Origin: Croceicoccus gelatinilyticus
GTDB taxonomy: Bacteria; Pseudomonadota; Alphaproteobacteria; Sphingomonadales; Sphingomonadaceae
Reading direction: 5' to 3'
DNA length: 64,000 nucleotides
Assembly: GCF_018398395.1 (NCBI RefSeq)
Contig: NZ_JAHCBF010000002.1
Span: 372,001 to 436,000, forward strand
This document shows positions 27,521 through 35,785 of the stretch, one piece after another (position 1 is the stretch's first letter; every line of letters begins with the position of its first letter). The notes below the pieces were generated by a model, which was not told the origin of the DNA, made no database searches, and saw nothing but the letters and a program-made list of their open reading frames with translations. Position numbers and translations under genes: made by a program.

Positions 27521-28303
27521 TCAACCGTTGGCGAACAGGCGGCCCGCGATCCAGCCCATCGAGACCGACAGGATCACCGCGATCAACCCGTAGATGATCG
27601 GATCGTCCTGGCTGTAAACCTCGACCGAACGTTCAAAACCGCGCTTGGCAACGACGACGTCACTTGTGGCAGAGGCAACGACGCGGCCCTTTTCAACCGC
27701 GAAAGTCTCTGCCGTGTAATTGCCGGTGATCACGCTCGACGGCAAAGGGATGCGCGCCTGATACAGCACGCCCTGGCTGATCGTGACGCCGCTTTCGTCC
27801 TGCCGGTAGAGACCGCCCGACACGCGTTTGTCGACAAGGCCGCGGGCGAAATGGTCCTGTTGCTGCTGGTCGATCCCGCCGATGGGCGACAGCTGCAGCC
27901 AGTCGAGACCCAGTTCGTAGATCGCGCGCGTTTTCTCGTCGGTAATGTCGTCAAGCGGGCGCGAAGACGCCAGCGCGTAGAACGACGGGGCCGAGCGGAA
28001 CGAGGCACTGTCGGCGTTGATCCACATGCCCAGCCTGCGGCGTTTTTCGCGCAAGGTGATCGGCTGACTCGGTCCTTTCAGCACGACGATGACGTCGTAG
28101 CTGGCATTCTCGCTCGCCCGCGTTCCGTCCGGCTGCAGGACCGCGCCGTAGAGCAGCAGGTCCGCGCCCGTGAAGCCCTGCCGGACGACGACTTCGTGCT
28201 GCGAAACTTCGGGCACGAGGATAGGATCGCGCTGCGCCGTGGTGCAGGCGAATATGCCCAGAAGGGCCGCAATGCGCAGGACGAGGCGGCCGCGCCGCGT
28301 CAC
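27521..28303 (-). CDS. TIGR02186-type membrane-anchored protein
   Basis: 260 residues. N-terminal signal (about 1-22), a periplasmic beta-rich domain with PEVSQHEVVVRQGFTGADLLLYGAV and DYDVIVVLKGP-like strands, and one C-terminal transmembrane helix (about 238-255) ending RLFANG. This is the alphaproteobacterial family TIGR02186, regularly found beside a TauE/SafE permease, as here. It starts at GTG, overlapping the permease stop by four bases (GTGA). It probably forms a periplasmic partner of the permease, possibly in sulfur-compound export; that is inferred from association. Confidence 0.85.
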   Translation of the reverse strand: MTRRGRLVLRIAALLGIFACTTAQRDPILVPEVSQHEVVVRQGFTGADLLLYGAVLQPDGTRASENASYDVIVVLKGPSQPITLREKRRRLGMWINADSASFRSAPSFYALASSRPLDDITDEKTRAIYELGLDWLQLSPIGGIDQQQQDHFARGLVDKRVSGGLYRQDESGVTISQGVLYQARIPLPSSVITGNYTAETFAVEKGRVVASATSDVVVAKRGFERSVEVYSQDDPIIYGLIAVILSVSMGWIAGRLFANG

Positions 28304-29217
28304 AGCGGGACCACCGTGAAGATTTCCTCGGGCCGGTAGGTCAGCCCCACCGCCATGCGGATCGCGATCATCAGGACGAGCATCGCAAGGATGAAGCGCA
28401 GCAGTTCCGGCCTCACGTCCGAAGCGAACCGCGCGCCGATCTGCGCGCCCGAAACCGAGCCCAGCAGCAATAGCGCGGCCAGCACGACATCGACCGCATT
28501 GGTCGTCAGCGCGTGCATCATGGTCGTCGCGATGGTCGTGAACAGGATCTGGAACAGCGACGTGCCGACAACGACATTCGCGCTCATCCCCAGAACGTAG
28601 AGCATCGCGGGCACCAGCAGGAAGCCGCCGCCGATGCCCATCAGCATCGTCAGCATACCCACCGCCATGCCCAGCAGCAGCGGCGCCAGCGGCGAGATAT
28701 AGAGGCCTGAGCGATAGAACCGCCAGCGCAGCGGCAGGTTGGCGACCAGCGGGTGGTGGCGGCGCTTCACCGGCGTCTTGCCCAGTTTCGCCAGCCTACC
28801 GCCGAACAGTTCGGGGATCGCCTCACGGGCCATGATCACGCCGACGCTACCCAGCACGACGACATAGAGCACGCTGATCGCGACATCGATCTGGCCCAGC
28901 GCGGTCAACAGCTTGAACAGGAGCGCGCCGATGCCGGTGCCGATGACCCCGCCCGCGACCATGACCGTGCCGATCTGGAAATCGATGCCGCCACGCTTGT
29001 GCTGATAGATTGCGCCCGAAACGCTGGCACCGGTCACCTGCGTTGCCGCAGACGCGGCCGCGACCGTGGGCGGAATGCCGTAGAAGATCAGCAGCGGTGT
29101 CGTCAGGAATCCGCCGCCAACGCCAAACATGCCCGACAACAGCCCGGTCACACCGCCCAGAAGAACGATGATAAGGCCGTTGACCGAAAGGTTGGCGATG
29201 GGAAGGTAGACGTCCAT
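28300..29217 (-). CDS. TSUP (TauE/SafE) family permease
   Basis: 305 residues, about eight transmembrane spans in two similar halves. Repeated motif: GGVTGLLSGMFGVGGGFLTTPLL in the first half and AVGMLTMLMGIGGGFLLVPAML in the second, each the GxGGG turn of the TSUP fold. A cytoplasmic loop near 145-165 carries KRRHHP. Family members export sulfite, sulfoacetate or other anions. The ATG at 29217 is preceded by GGGAAG; a longer frame to 29280 adds a non-family extension. Its stop overlaps the TIGR02186 start. Confidence 0.9.
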   Translation of the reverse strand: MDVYLPIANLSVNGLIIVLLGGVTGLLSGMFGVGGGFLTTPLLIFYGIPPTVAAASAATQVTGASVSGAIYQHKRGGIDFQIGTVMVAGGVIGTGIGALLFKLLTALGQIDVAISVLYVVVLGSVGVIMAREAIPELFGGRLAKLGKTPVKRRHHPLVANLPLRWRFYRSGLYISPLAPLLLGMAVGMLTMLMGIGGGFLLVPAMLYVLGMSANVVVGTSLFQILFTTIATTMMHALTTNAVDVVLAALLLLGSVSGAQIGARFASDVRPELLRFILAMLVLMIAIRMAVGLTYRPEEIFTVVPL

Positions 29218-29319
29218 GACTTCCCGGCGGTTAGGCTGATCACCCAGTAATGCAAGAATCTTGCGGTGCTGTCTGCCCATAGTGGCAGGTTCTGCCCCGC
29301 TCAGTCGTGAAAAATTCCG

Positions 29320-30417
29320 TCAGAACCCTGCCGACACGGTCAGGACCGGCCCCGAGTCGGGTTCGGCCCGTCCCGCAACTCTCTGTCGCCAGTCCAGCCC
29401 GGCGCGCGCGAACAGCCCGCCACCGATCGGAAAACGCGCCGCGACCGTGGGGCCGACATCTAGCCGTTCGACGCCTTTTTGCGCCCCGCCCCATGCGCCA
29501 AGACCTGCCTCGATGCGGAAGCGGTCCAGTACGCTTGCCTCGGTCACGATCCGCAGCTGACCATCTGCAAACGAGGTCGCCCCTTTCCCGCCGACGTAGC
29601 CGATCTGCGCGTAGGCCTCGGCCTTCGCGTTCAGCGGCAGTGGAACAGGCGGCGGCCCGATCACCGCCATGGCGGCGGGCCTCACGCGGGTTTCGCTGGG
29701 CCTGAGGCGCGGATCGCCTTCGTATCGAAGCACCCTGCCCTCGACGAGCAGGTCGACCGGCAAGTCGCGCACCGGGCGGACAGCAAGTCCGGCAGCGGCT
29801 TCGTATTCAGTGTCGCCGGTCAGAACCGTCGTAACGCGAAGATAAGCGCGCGGGTCAACACTGCTTTCGGGCGCAAGGCGATAGCGCAGGACCGCGCCTG
29901 CCTGACTGGCCCCGTAAGTACCCGAACCGACCAGTGCGGCGCTGGCAGATGCCTTGTCCCGCCAAAGCACCCATGCATCGGCAGACCACCGTCGGGCGGC
30001 GCGCACGTCCGCCGGAACCGCGCCAAACGGCACCGGAGCGGGAGGAGGGGCCACTTCGGGGATGGAGGACGCAGGTGGCGCAGGTGGCAGGGTTGAGGTC
30101 GGTGTACGATTTGGGGCTCGCTCAACCATGCGGAGGGCAATCGGCGCAGGCGGCGGGCTGAAATTCGGCGCACTTACGGGTTGAACCGGCGCAAACTCCC
30201 GCGCGGCGACTTGGGCTGGGAGAGCTTCGCGGAAAGCGTCCGGCACGACTTGCGCTGCCACAGGCTCCGGTTCCACCCGTCCGGCCACGGTCGGCGGAAG
30301 GGGCAGCGGCGTTTCCAGCAGTGCATCGACCGGCCCGAAGGCCCTCGCCGCAACCCAGAACAGCATCACGCCCGCCAATGCAAAAAGCGGCTGCCCCCGT
30401 CTTGGCATGGCCCTCAT
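29320..30417 (-). CDS. NfrA-C-like outer-membrane protein, partner of glycosyltransferase
   Basis: 365 residues. N-terminal signal anchor (about 10-26), then ~100 residues rich in Pro/Ala/Val, then a C-terminal domain (about 135-365). That domain has repeated short strands, including RAYLRVTTVLTGDTEYEAAAG, PVRDLPVDLLVEGRVL and AYAQIGYVGGKG, and a terminal Ser-Ala-Gly-Phe, the end of an outer-membrane barrel. The pattern recalls the C-terminal domain of phage-N4 adsorption protein A (NfrA) without its TPR part. It overlaps the upstream NfrB-like gene by 4 bases, supporting a joint role in exopolysaccharide export. NfrA relationship is inferred from pattern and context. Confidence 0.7.
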   Translation of the reverse strand: MRAMPRRGQPLFALAGVMLFWVAARAFGPVDALLETPLPLPPTVAGRVEPEPVAAQVVPDAFREALPAQVAAREFAPVQPVSAPNFSPPPAPIALRMVERAPNRTPTSTLPPAPPASSIPEVAPPPAPVPFGAVPADVRAARRWSADAWVLWRDKASASAALVGSGTYGASQAGAVLRYRLAPESSVDPRAYLRVTTVLTGDTEYEAAAGLAVRPVRDLPVDLLVEGRVLRYEGDPRLRPSETRVRPAAMAVIGPPPVPLPLNAKAEAYAQIGYVGGKGATSFADGQLRIVTEASVLDRFRIEAGLGAWGGAQKGVERLDVGPTVAARFPIGGGLFARAGLDWRQRVAGRAEPDSGPVLTVSAGF

Positions 30418-31853
30418 GCTGCCTGCCGCTCGATCTGTTGCGGCTCAAGATGCGGGTGCCGGTCATGCTCGGTCTTGTCCCAGCGCGCCGGCTCACCTCG
30501 CAATGTCTTGATGTAGCGGAACACCGCGACACGCGTGGCGATGATCGCGATGACATTGCCGACAGGGATGCGCAGCACGGCGGGAAGCGCCTCCCCACAA
30601 CCATATTCGCGCCCGACGACCACGGCGCGGACCACGGCCCGCCACGCGAATGTCGCCGTCGTCGCGATCAGCACCCAATAGACGAGAACCGGCAGGCGCC
30701 CCGCCGGATGCCAGCCCATCACGTCGGCCAGCCACAATATGCCGGTCAGCACGACAAGCAGATAACCCGCCGCCAGGACCAGTGCGACCAGCGGACCCCG
30801 CCTGTCGCGCAGCCGCATCCAAAGCTCCACCGGCCTCGCGCTCCAGCCCAATTGGTCCCAGCCGTCGAAAGCAATGCCATGCACCCAGCGCGCTTTCTGA
30901 CGCACCGATGTGGCCAGCGTGCCCGGGAAATAGGCCCGCGTGGCGACAAGCGATCCGTCGCTCGCCCGAACGCGCAGGAAGCGCCCGCCCTTGCAGCCCG
31001 GCCAGTTCCCGCGCCGACCGATCAGCATGCCAAGCTCGTAATCCTCGGTCATGGCAGCCGGGTCGAAAGGCTCGCCCAGCCGGTCGCCGCTGCGCCGCTG
31101 GGCAACATGCTCCAAGGCGTCGCGTCCGAAGGCGCAGCCGACACCGGCGGCCGGAAGCCCCGCGCCAAGCCGGTCGCGGACGACCATCTCGCGCGCGTGG
31201 GCATCCGTAAACTCATCGGCGTAGTGGTTGCCGATCCACGGGGAATCGTCCCGAAGTTCAGGCCGCACCGGAATCTGTACGAAATCGGCGTCGTCCAGCG
31301 CGCGATCGATCAGGGTCAGCGCGTCGGGATGAACCAGATCCTCTGCATCGTGGAGCAGGACCGCCCGGAACCGCGTCCCGGTGCGCGCCTCGTCCTCCTG
31401 CATCGCGCGGTAGAGCCGGTTGAGGCACTGCCCCTTGGTTGTCGGGCCGGGAATTTCGTTGACGACGATGGTGAGCCGCGGATCGCCGCCGCCTCCCGCT
31501 TCCATCGCGGCGCGGGTCTCTGGATCGTTGACATAGCACCCGGCATAGACCCGCAGGTTCCGGTGCGGCCAGCGCGCCAAAGTCGCGCGAAGCATCGGGG
31601 CGATCACTTTCGCCTCGCGCCATGCGGGCACGAACAGCGCGATCGGCGCGCTCAATTCCGCGCGTGCCGGTTCCGTCAGCCGGGGCGAGCGGGCCTTGCC
31701 CGTCAGCACCAGCCAGAACCACGCCAGATCGACGAGCAATTCGTCCAGCGCGCCAAGCACGAACCAGAACCCCGCGAACAGCAAGAGTTCAAGGCGCACG
31801 CCTTCCAGCAATGTGAAGAGCGGGACTACCAGTCCCTGGGCTGCGACCCCCAT
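30414..31853 (-). CDS. NfrB-like membrane glycosyltransferase (GT2)
   Basis: 479 residues. Transmembrane segments near 10-50, then a GT2 catalytic domain: PIALFVPAWREAKVIAPML, the metal-binding HDAEDLVHP, EDYELG and the processive-type QKARW. At least three further membrane spans follow (about 340-450). This is the NfrB family, which makes an exopolysaccharide and serves in phage N4 entry in E. coli. E. coli NfrB is longer and carries a C-terminal MshEN-type c-di-GMP domain; none is present here. Followed with 4-base overlap by the NfrA-like gene. Confidence 0.85.
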   Translation of the reverse strand: MGVAAQGLVVPLFTLLEGVRLELLLFAGFWFVLGALDELLVDLAWFWLVLTGKARSPRLTEPARAELSAPIALFVPAWREAKVIAPMLRATLARWPHRNLRVYAGCYVNDPETRAAMEAGGGGDPRLTIVVNEIPGPTTKGQCLNRLYRAMQEDEARTGTRFRAVLLHDAEDLVHPDALTLIDRALDDADFVQIPVRPELRDDSPWIGNHYADEFTDAHAREMVVRDRLGAGLPAAGVGCAFGRDALEHVAQRRSGDRLGEPFDPAAMTEDYELGMLIGRRGNWPGCKGGRFLRVRASDGSLVATRAYFPGTLATSVRQKARWVHGIAFDGWDQLGWSARPVELWMRLRDRRGPLVALVLAAGYLLVVLTGILWLADVMGWHPAGRLPVLVYWVLIATTATFAWRAVVRAVVVGREYGCGEALPAVLRIPVGNVIAIIATRVAVFRYIKTLRGEPARWDKTEHDRHPHLEPQQIERQAA

Positions 31854-31960
31854 ATGACCCCCGTTTGACGCATCGTGTTCCCCTGGATGCGCTACTTAAG
31901 TCCATAAGCAGGCCTTGGGCGGCTTGCAACCGGTGGCAAATTGGGGAAAAGGGTGCCGAT

Positions 31961-32035
31961 ATGACCGAGGCGACCCTTATCCCCATCCGCGTGACCGTCC
32001 CCGCCGTTCCGGCCAGCGCGGAGGCACGGGCATGA
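31961..32035 (+). CDS. Possible 24-codon leader ORF overlapping nhaA
   Basis: An ATG at 31961 opens 24 codons (peptide MTEATLIPIRVTVPAVPASA then EARA) whose TGA overlaps the nhaA ATG as ATGA. GGG lies about seven bases upstream of the start. The overlap geometry is that of translational coupling, so this may be a regulatory leader peptide. It is too short for composition tests and could be chance. Confidence 0.4.
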   Translation: MTEATLIPIRVTVPAVPASAEARA

Positions 32036-33246
32036 AGACCGCGGCCAAGTCCATTCACATGACGCTGAAGGCCTTCTTCGACAACGAGGCGGCTTCGGGC
32101 ATCATCCTGATCTTTGTGGCCATCCTGGCCATGATCGTCGCCAATTCAGGCCTTGCGCACGAATATCACGACCTGTTCCACGGCACTTTGCCGTGGACCC
32201 CGATCCCCAAGCTCAACAACCTGCACTTGTGGATCAACGATGGTCTGATGGCGATCTTCTTCTTCGTCGTCGGGCTGGAGATCAAACGCGAGGTCGTTGA
32301 CGGTGCATTGTCCGACCCGCAGGCCCGCCGCCTGCCCGTCATCGCGGCAGTGGCCGGCATGGCTGCACCGGCGCTGGTCTTCATGGCCATCGTCATGGGC
32401 GAGAATGCACCCGAACTGCACCGCGGCTGGGCCATTCCGGCCGCGACCGACATTGCCTTTGCGATGGGTGTCATGGGCCTTCTGGGCAACCGGGTTCCGG
32501 CGTCGCTGCGCCTGTTCCTTCTGACCGTCGCCATCGTCGACGATCTGGGCGCGGTCACGATCATCGCGCTGTTCTACACCGCCAACCTGAAGCTGATGTG
32601 GCTTATCGTCTCGCTCGGCGTGCTGGCAGTCATGATCGGGCTCAACCGATTCCGCGTGGACCGTTGGTGGGCCTATGCGCTTCTGTCGCTGCTGTTGTGG
32701 TTCACCGTGCTGAATTCCGGCGTCCACGCGACCATCGCGGGCGTGCTGGCAGCTTTCACTATTCCGATGCGCCTCGACAGCCATGGCGACAGCCTGCTGT
32801 TGCGCTTTGAACACGCACTGCTGCCGTGGAACGCCTATCTGGTCGTTCCCCTGTTCGGTTTTGCTAACGCGGGCGTGGCACTGGCCGGCATCGGCCTCTC
32901 CGCCGTGCTCGACCCGCTGCCGCTGGCGATTGCGGGCGGCCTTGTCATCGGTAAGCAGGTCGGCATTTTCGCGGCCATCGTTGGCGCCAACAAGCTGAAG
33001 CTTGCGCCCAAGCCGCCGGGCGCGACCTGGACCCAGATCTGGGGCGTCGCGATCCTGTGCGGTATCGGCTTTACGATGAGCCTGTTTATCGGCGCACTCG
33101 CCTTCCCGGGCTATCCGCTCCTGATCGAGGAGGCGAAGATCGGCGTCCTGCTCGGCTCGCTTATCTCCGCCCTGATGGGCTTTGCGGTCCTGCGCTTTGC
33201 CAAGGGCAAGCCCGACGAGGACGAGGCAGCACCCGCCGCCGCCTGA
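32032..33246 (+). CDS. nhaA: Na+/H+ antiporter NhaA
   Basis: 404 residues, about twelve membrane spans. Expels Na+ or Li+ in exchange for protons at high pH or salt. Hallmarks: GLEIKREVVDGALSDP, AIPAATDIAFAMGV (Asp equivalent to D133), TVAIVDDLGAVTIIALFYT (the paired catalytic Asp), GFANAGVAL and the later GKQVGIF (Lys of TM10). The ATG at 32032 has GGAGG upstream and overlaps a 24-codon ORF. A strong terminator follows, shared with the convergent glyoxalase gene. Confidence 0.95.
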   Translation: MKTAAKSIHMTLKAFFDNEAASGIILIFVAILAMIVANSGLAHEYHDLFHGTLPWTPIPKLNNLHLWINDGLMAIFFFVVGLEIKREVVDGALSDPQARRLPVIAAVAGMAAPALVFMAIVMGENAPELHRGWAIPAATDIAFAMGVMGLLGNRVPASLRLFLLTVAIVDDLGAVTIIALFYTANLKLMWLIVSLGVLAVMIGLNRFRVDRWWAYALLSLLLWFTVLNSGVHATIAGVLAAFTIPMRLDSHGDSLLLRFEHALLPWNAYLVVPLFGFANAGVALAGIGLSAVLDPLPLAIAGGLVIGKQVGIFAAIVGANKLKLAPKPPGATWTQIWGVAILCGIGFTMSLFIGALAFPGYPLLIEEAKIGVLLGSLISALMGFAVLRFAKGKPDEDEAAPAAA

Positions 33247-33265
33247 TCGGCAGTATCGCCAATAG

Positions 33266-33302
33266 AAAAGGGCGCGCGTTCAACCGAACGCGCGCCCTTT
33301 TT
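33266..33302. terminator. Bidirectional terminator between nhaA and gloA
   Basis: A 16-bp stem (33266-33281 with 33286-33301) of AAAAGGGCGCGCGTTC closes an AACC loop and is followed by T-rich sequence on the plus strand; the minus strand ends in TTTTCTATT. Confidence 0.9.
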
Positions 33303-33322
33303 CGTTGTAACTTAGGTCCGCC

Positions 33323-33757
33323 TTACCAGCTGCCGGTGTTTTCCATGCTGGCCCACGGCTCCTGCGGGGGCAGTTGCCCGTCCTGCAGCAGTTCGACAGA
33401 GATGCCGTCCGGCGTTTTCACGAAGGCCATGTGGCCGTCGCGCGGCGGGCGATGGACGGTGTGGCCCGCATCCATGATCGCCTGACACGTCGCGTAGATG
33501 TCGTCGACGCGATAGGCCAGGTGCCCGAAATTGCGGCCGCCGTCGTATTCCTCAGGCGCGCTGCCATCTTCGGCCGGCCAGTTGTAGGTCAGTTCGACCT
33601 CGGCGTCCTCTTGCCCCGGCGGGGCCAGGAAGATGAGCGTGAAGCGCCCCTTCTCGCTTTCCATGCGGCGGGTTTCTTCCAGCCCGATGAGCTTGAAGAA
33701 GGCGATGGTCGCGTCCGGGTCGGTAACCCGGATCATCGTGTGCAGGTACTTGGTCAT
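33323..33757 (-). CDS. gloA: Lactoylglutathione lyase (glyoxalase I)
   Basis: 144 residues. Isomerises the hemithioacetal of methylglyoxal and glutathione to lactoylglutathione. The VOC fold carries the four metal ligands in their family contexts: His in LHTMIRV, Glu in VELTYNW, His in FGHLAYRV and Glu in ISVELLQ. Substrate-loop sequence AFVKTPDG is present. The ATG at 33757 gives the standard MTKYLHTMIRV start; a TTG at 33799 would add a spurious leader. It is transcribed convergently to nhaA. Confidence 0.92.
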   Translation of the reverse strand: MTKYLHTMIRVTDPDATIAFFKLIGLEETRRMESEKGRFTLIFLAPPGQEDAEVELTYNWPAEDGSAPEEYDGGRNFGHLAYRVDDIYATCQAIMDAGHTVHRPPRDGHMAFVKTPDGISVELLQDGQLPPQEPWASMENTGSW

Positions 33758-33808
33758 GCCCTCAAAGGTAGGCGTACCTTCGCACGGCACAAGCGCCAAA
33801 ACGCATTA

Positions 33809-33837
33809 CGGCCCGCACTCCGTTAAGAGTACGGGCC
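33809..33837 (-). terminator. Hairpin after the TIGR02001 gene
   Basis: An 11-bp stem (GGCCCGTACTC with GAGTGCGGGCC, one G-U) closes a six-base loop on the minus strand. The following sequence has only a modest T content, so termination is likely but not certain. Confidence 0.55.
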
Positions 33838-33885
33838 GCCCTGCGAAATCAGGCCGTCCGGCGCGACTGCGCCAGACTTTTGAAA

Positions 33886-34620
33886 TCAGAAGCTAGCCGA
33901 GAGGCTGGCGACGATTGCATCGTCGCTAAAGTGCTTGATGCTCGGGCCCTGCGTGTCGACGTACGACAGGCCGAGATCGACGCCCATCACGCCAACCGAA
34001 GCACCGACCGACCAGTCGAAGCTGGTGCCGTCGGCCTGGGTGGCCAGGATGCCGTCGGTGTAACCGAGGTGAGCGACGAACGAGACCGGAGTTTCGGGGA
34101 TGCCGAAGCCGACGTCACCGTAGAGGTACAGGTTGTCTTCGTCACCGAGCGACGACTGTTCCCAGGCGTAAGCGACACCGACGGTCACTTCGGCCGGGCC
34201 GACAGCGCCGGTCACCGAGGCGTAGGGTTCCCAGTAATCGCAGTTGCAACCGAAGTCGCCGTCTGCATCGGGGTACAGGTAAACGAGCATGCCGACGTCA
34301 ACCGACAGCGTGTCGGTCAGAGCGCCGCTCCAGCCGCCGTAGATGTCGAGTTCGGTGCTGCCGTAGACCGAACCGGTTTCGTCAAGCGACGAAGCCCAGG
34401 TGCCGACGTAGAAACCGCTGGAGTGAGCGACATCGACGCCGCCCTGGATTGCGAAGTCACCGCCCGAGAGCGAGACGCCGCGGAAGCGGTAGTCGCTGAC
34501 GAGTGCAACGTTAGCCGAGACGGAGATGTCGCTCTCGTCCTGGGCCATGGCCGGAGCTGCAGTGAGCGCGGTACCGGCAAGAACAGTGGCAGCGAAAAGG
34601 CTGCGGAAAGAAACGGTCAT
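33886..34620 (-). CDS. TIGR02001-type outer-membrane beta-barrel protein
   Basis: 244 residues. Signal peptide cleaved after AMA (about residue 26). The mature protein consists of alternating amphipathic strands with many Gly, Tyr and Asp: VSANVALVSDYRFRGVSLS, the conserved FAIQGGVDVAHSSGFYVGTW, and GSTELDIYGGWSG. It ends in LSASF with the terminal Phe recognised by BAM. This is the conserved proteobacterial family TIGR02001, thought to be a porin-like channel of unknown substrate. Two Cys (FGCNCDY) lie in one loop. A GAGGGA site precedes the ATG, and a hairpin lies just upstream. Confidence 0.9.
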   Translation of the reverse strand: MTVSFRSLFAATVLAGTALTAAPAMAQDESDISVSANVALVSDYRFRGVSLSGGDFAIQGGVDVAHSSGFYVGTWASSLDETGSVYGSTELDIYGGWSGALTDTLSVDVGMLVYLYPDADGDFGCNCDYWEPYASVTGAVGPAEVTVGVAYAWEQSSLGDEDNLYLYGDVGFGIPETPVSFVAHLGYTDGILATQADGTSFDWSVGASVGVMGVDLGLSYVDTQGPSIKHFSDDAIVASLSASF

Positions 34621-34635
34621 AATATATCCCTCATG

Positions 34636-34662
34636 GTTTCAAGGACCCTCTCCCCTTGAAAC
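34636..34662 (-). promoter_or_regulatory. Hairpin in the 5' leader of the TIGR02001 gene
   Basis: Perfect 9-bp arms GTTTCAAGG and CCTTGAAAC flank a nine-base loop reading GGAGAGGGT on the transcript strand, 15 bases before the ATG. The loop looks like a Shine-Dalgarno sequence, so it may be a regulatory or mRNA-stabilising element. The rest of 34663-34899, up to the divergent phosphoesterase gene, shows no clear promoter. Confidence 0.5.
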
Positions 34663-34899
34663 ACCCTCAGCAAGGCACGTTCGTTGCGTGCTCATGTGCA
34701 GGTGCGCAATAAAACTGCTTCTGACTGCTGCAGCGCACAAGTCCAATCTTTCAGTTCCGTGAATTCCGATGACATTGTGTTGATTTTCTGCAACGGTGCC
34801 GTTGCCGCACCGCAACCGCCACCTCACATCGGGGGACGGTTAACTTGAGATCACCCCCGGCGTGCCATAAATGGCGGATCCCCCGGCCTTGGAAGTGAC

Positions 34900-35703
34900 T
34901 TGTCGCAAGTGTTGAAAACGATTGGCAGCCTGCTCGGAAGAAAGCGCCCGCGTGGTGACGGCTCTTCGCCGGCGCCTGCGCTTCCCGATGGGCGGCGCAT
35001 CTATGCCATCGGCGATGTGCACGGCCGGCTCGACCTGTTCGAACAGATGATCGAGCGAATCGAGTCCGATGATGCGTCGCGCGAAAAGGCCGATACGCTG
35101 ATTATTCTGCTGGGCGACCTGGTCGATCGCGGGCCTGATAGCGCCGGCGTCATCGCCGCGGCGCGAGCGTGGCAAAACACGCGCCCGGTCAGGATGCTGA
35201 TGGGCAATCACGAGGAAATGTTCCTGCGTTCGCTGAACGAGGAAGCGGCCCTGCGCCAGTTCCTGCGATTCGGCGGCAGGGAAACGGTGATGAGCTACGG
35301 CCTCACCCGCGAGGAATACCGCACGCTTCGCCATGACGAGGTCATGGCAAGGATGGAAGACCTGATCCCCCGCGAGGTGGTGGAATGGCTGGAATCGGCA
35401 GAAGACCTGATCATCGAAGGGGATTACGTCTTCGCCCATGCTGGCATCGACCCGGCGGTTGCCATCGACGCGCAATCGCCGTCGGATTTGCGCTGGATTC
35501 GCGAACCTTTCCTCAGCCACCCCGACCGGATGAACATGTGCGTCGTGCATGGCCATACCATTCGCGACGAGGTGGAAATCCACCGCATCTCCGGCTGGCC
35601 CAATCGCATCGGTATCGACACGGGCGCCTTTCGTACGGGGAGATTGACCGCACTCGGCTTGCAGGGAAGCGAGCGGTGGGTCATGGAAGCGTCGCAAACC
35701 TGA
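34900..35703 (+). CDS. Serine/threonine-phosphatase-type metallophosphoesterase
   Basis: 267 residues. It shows the calcineurin-like metal-site motifs in order: GDVHGRLD, GDLVDRGPDS, GNHEEM, then the His in FAHAGID and VHGHT near the C-terminus. This is the PPP family including the lambda-type bacterial phosphatases; it may act on phosphoproteins or nucleotides. No ATG fits the start: TTG at 34900 has GGAAG four bases upstream and GTG at 34909 is the alternative. It precedes ugd in the same direction. Confidence 0.85.
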   Translation: MSQVLKTIGSLLGRKRPRGDGSSPAPALPDGRRIYAIGDVHGRLDLFEQMIERIESDDASREKADTLIILLGDLVDRGPDSAGVIAAARAWQNTRPVRMLMGNHEEMFLRSLNEEAALRQFLRFGGRETVMSYGLTREEYRTLRHDEVMARMEDLIPREVVEWLESAEDLIIEGDYVFAHAGIDPAVAIDAQSPSDLRWIREPFLSHPDRMNMCVVHGHTIRDEVEIHRISGWPNRIGIDTGAFRTGRLTALGLQGSERWVMEASQT

Positions 35704-35785
35704 ATTATCGCGCCAATTCCTTTGGCGTTTTTAATCTTTTAGCCGCGCACCGCGGCGGCATCTTGTCCTTGATGGGGGAAATTGC

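Noticed and set aside
30321-31868. Plus-strand 515-codon frame across the NfrB-like gene
   Set aside because: Antisense shadow; the minus-strand glycosyltransferase has clear motifs.
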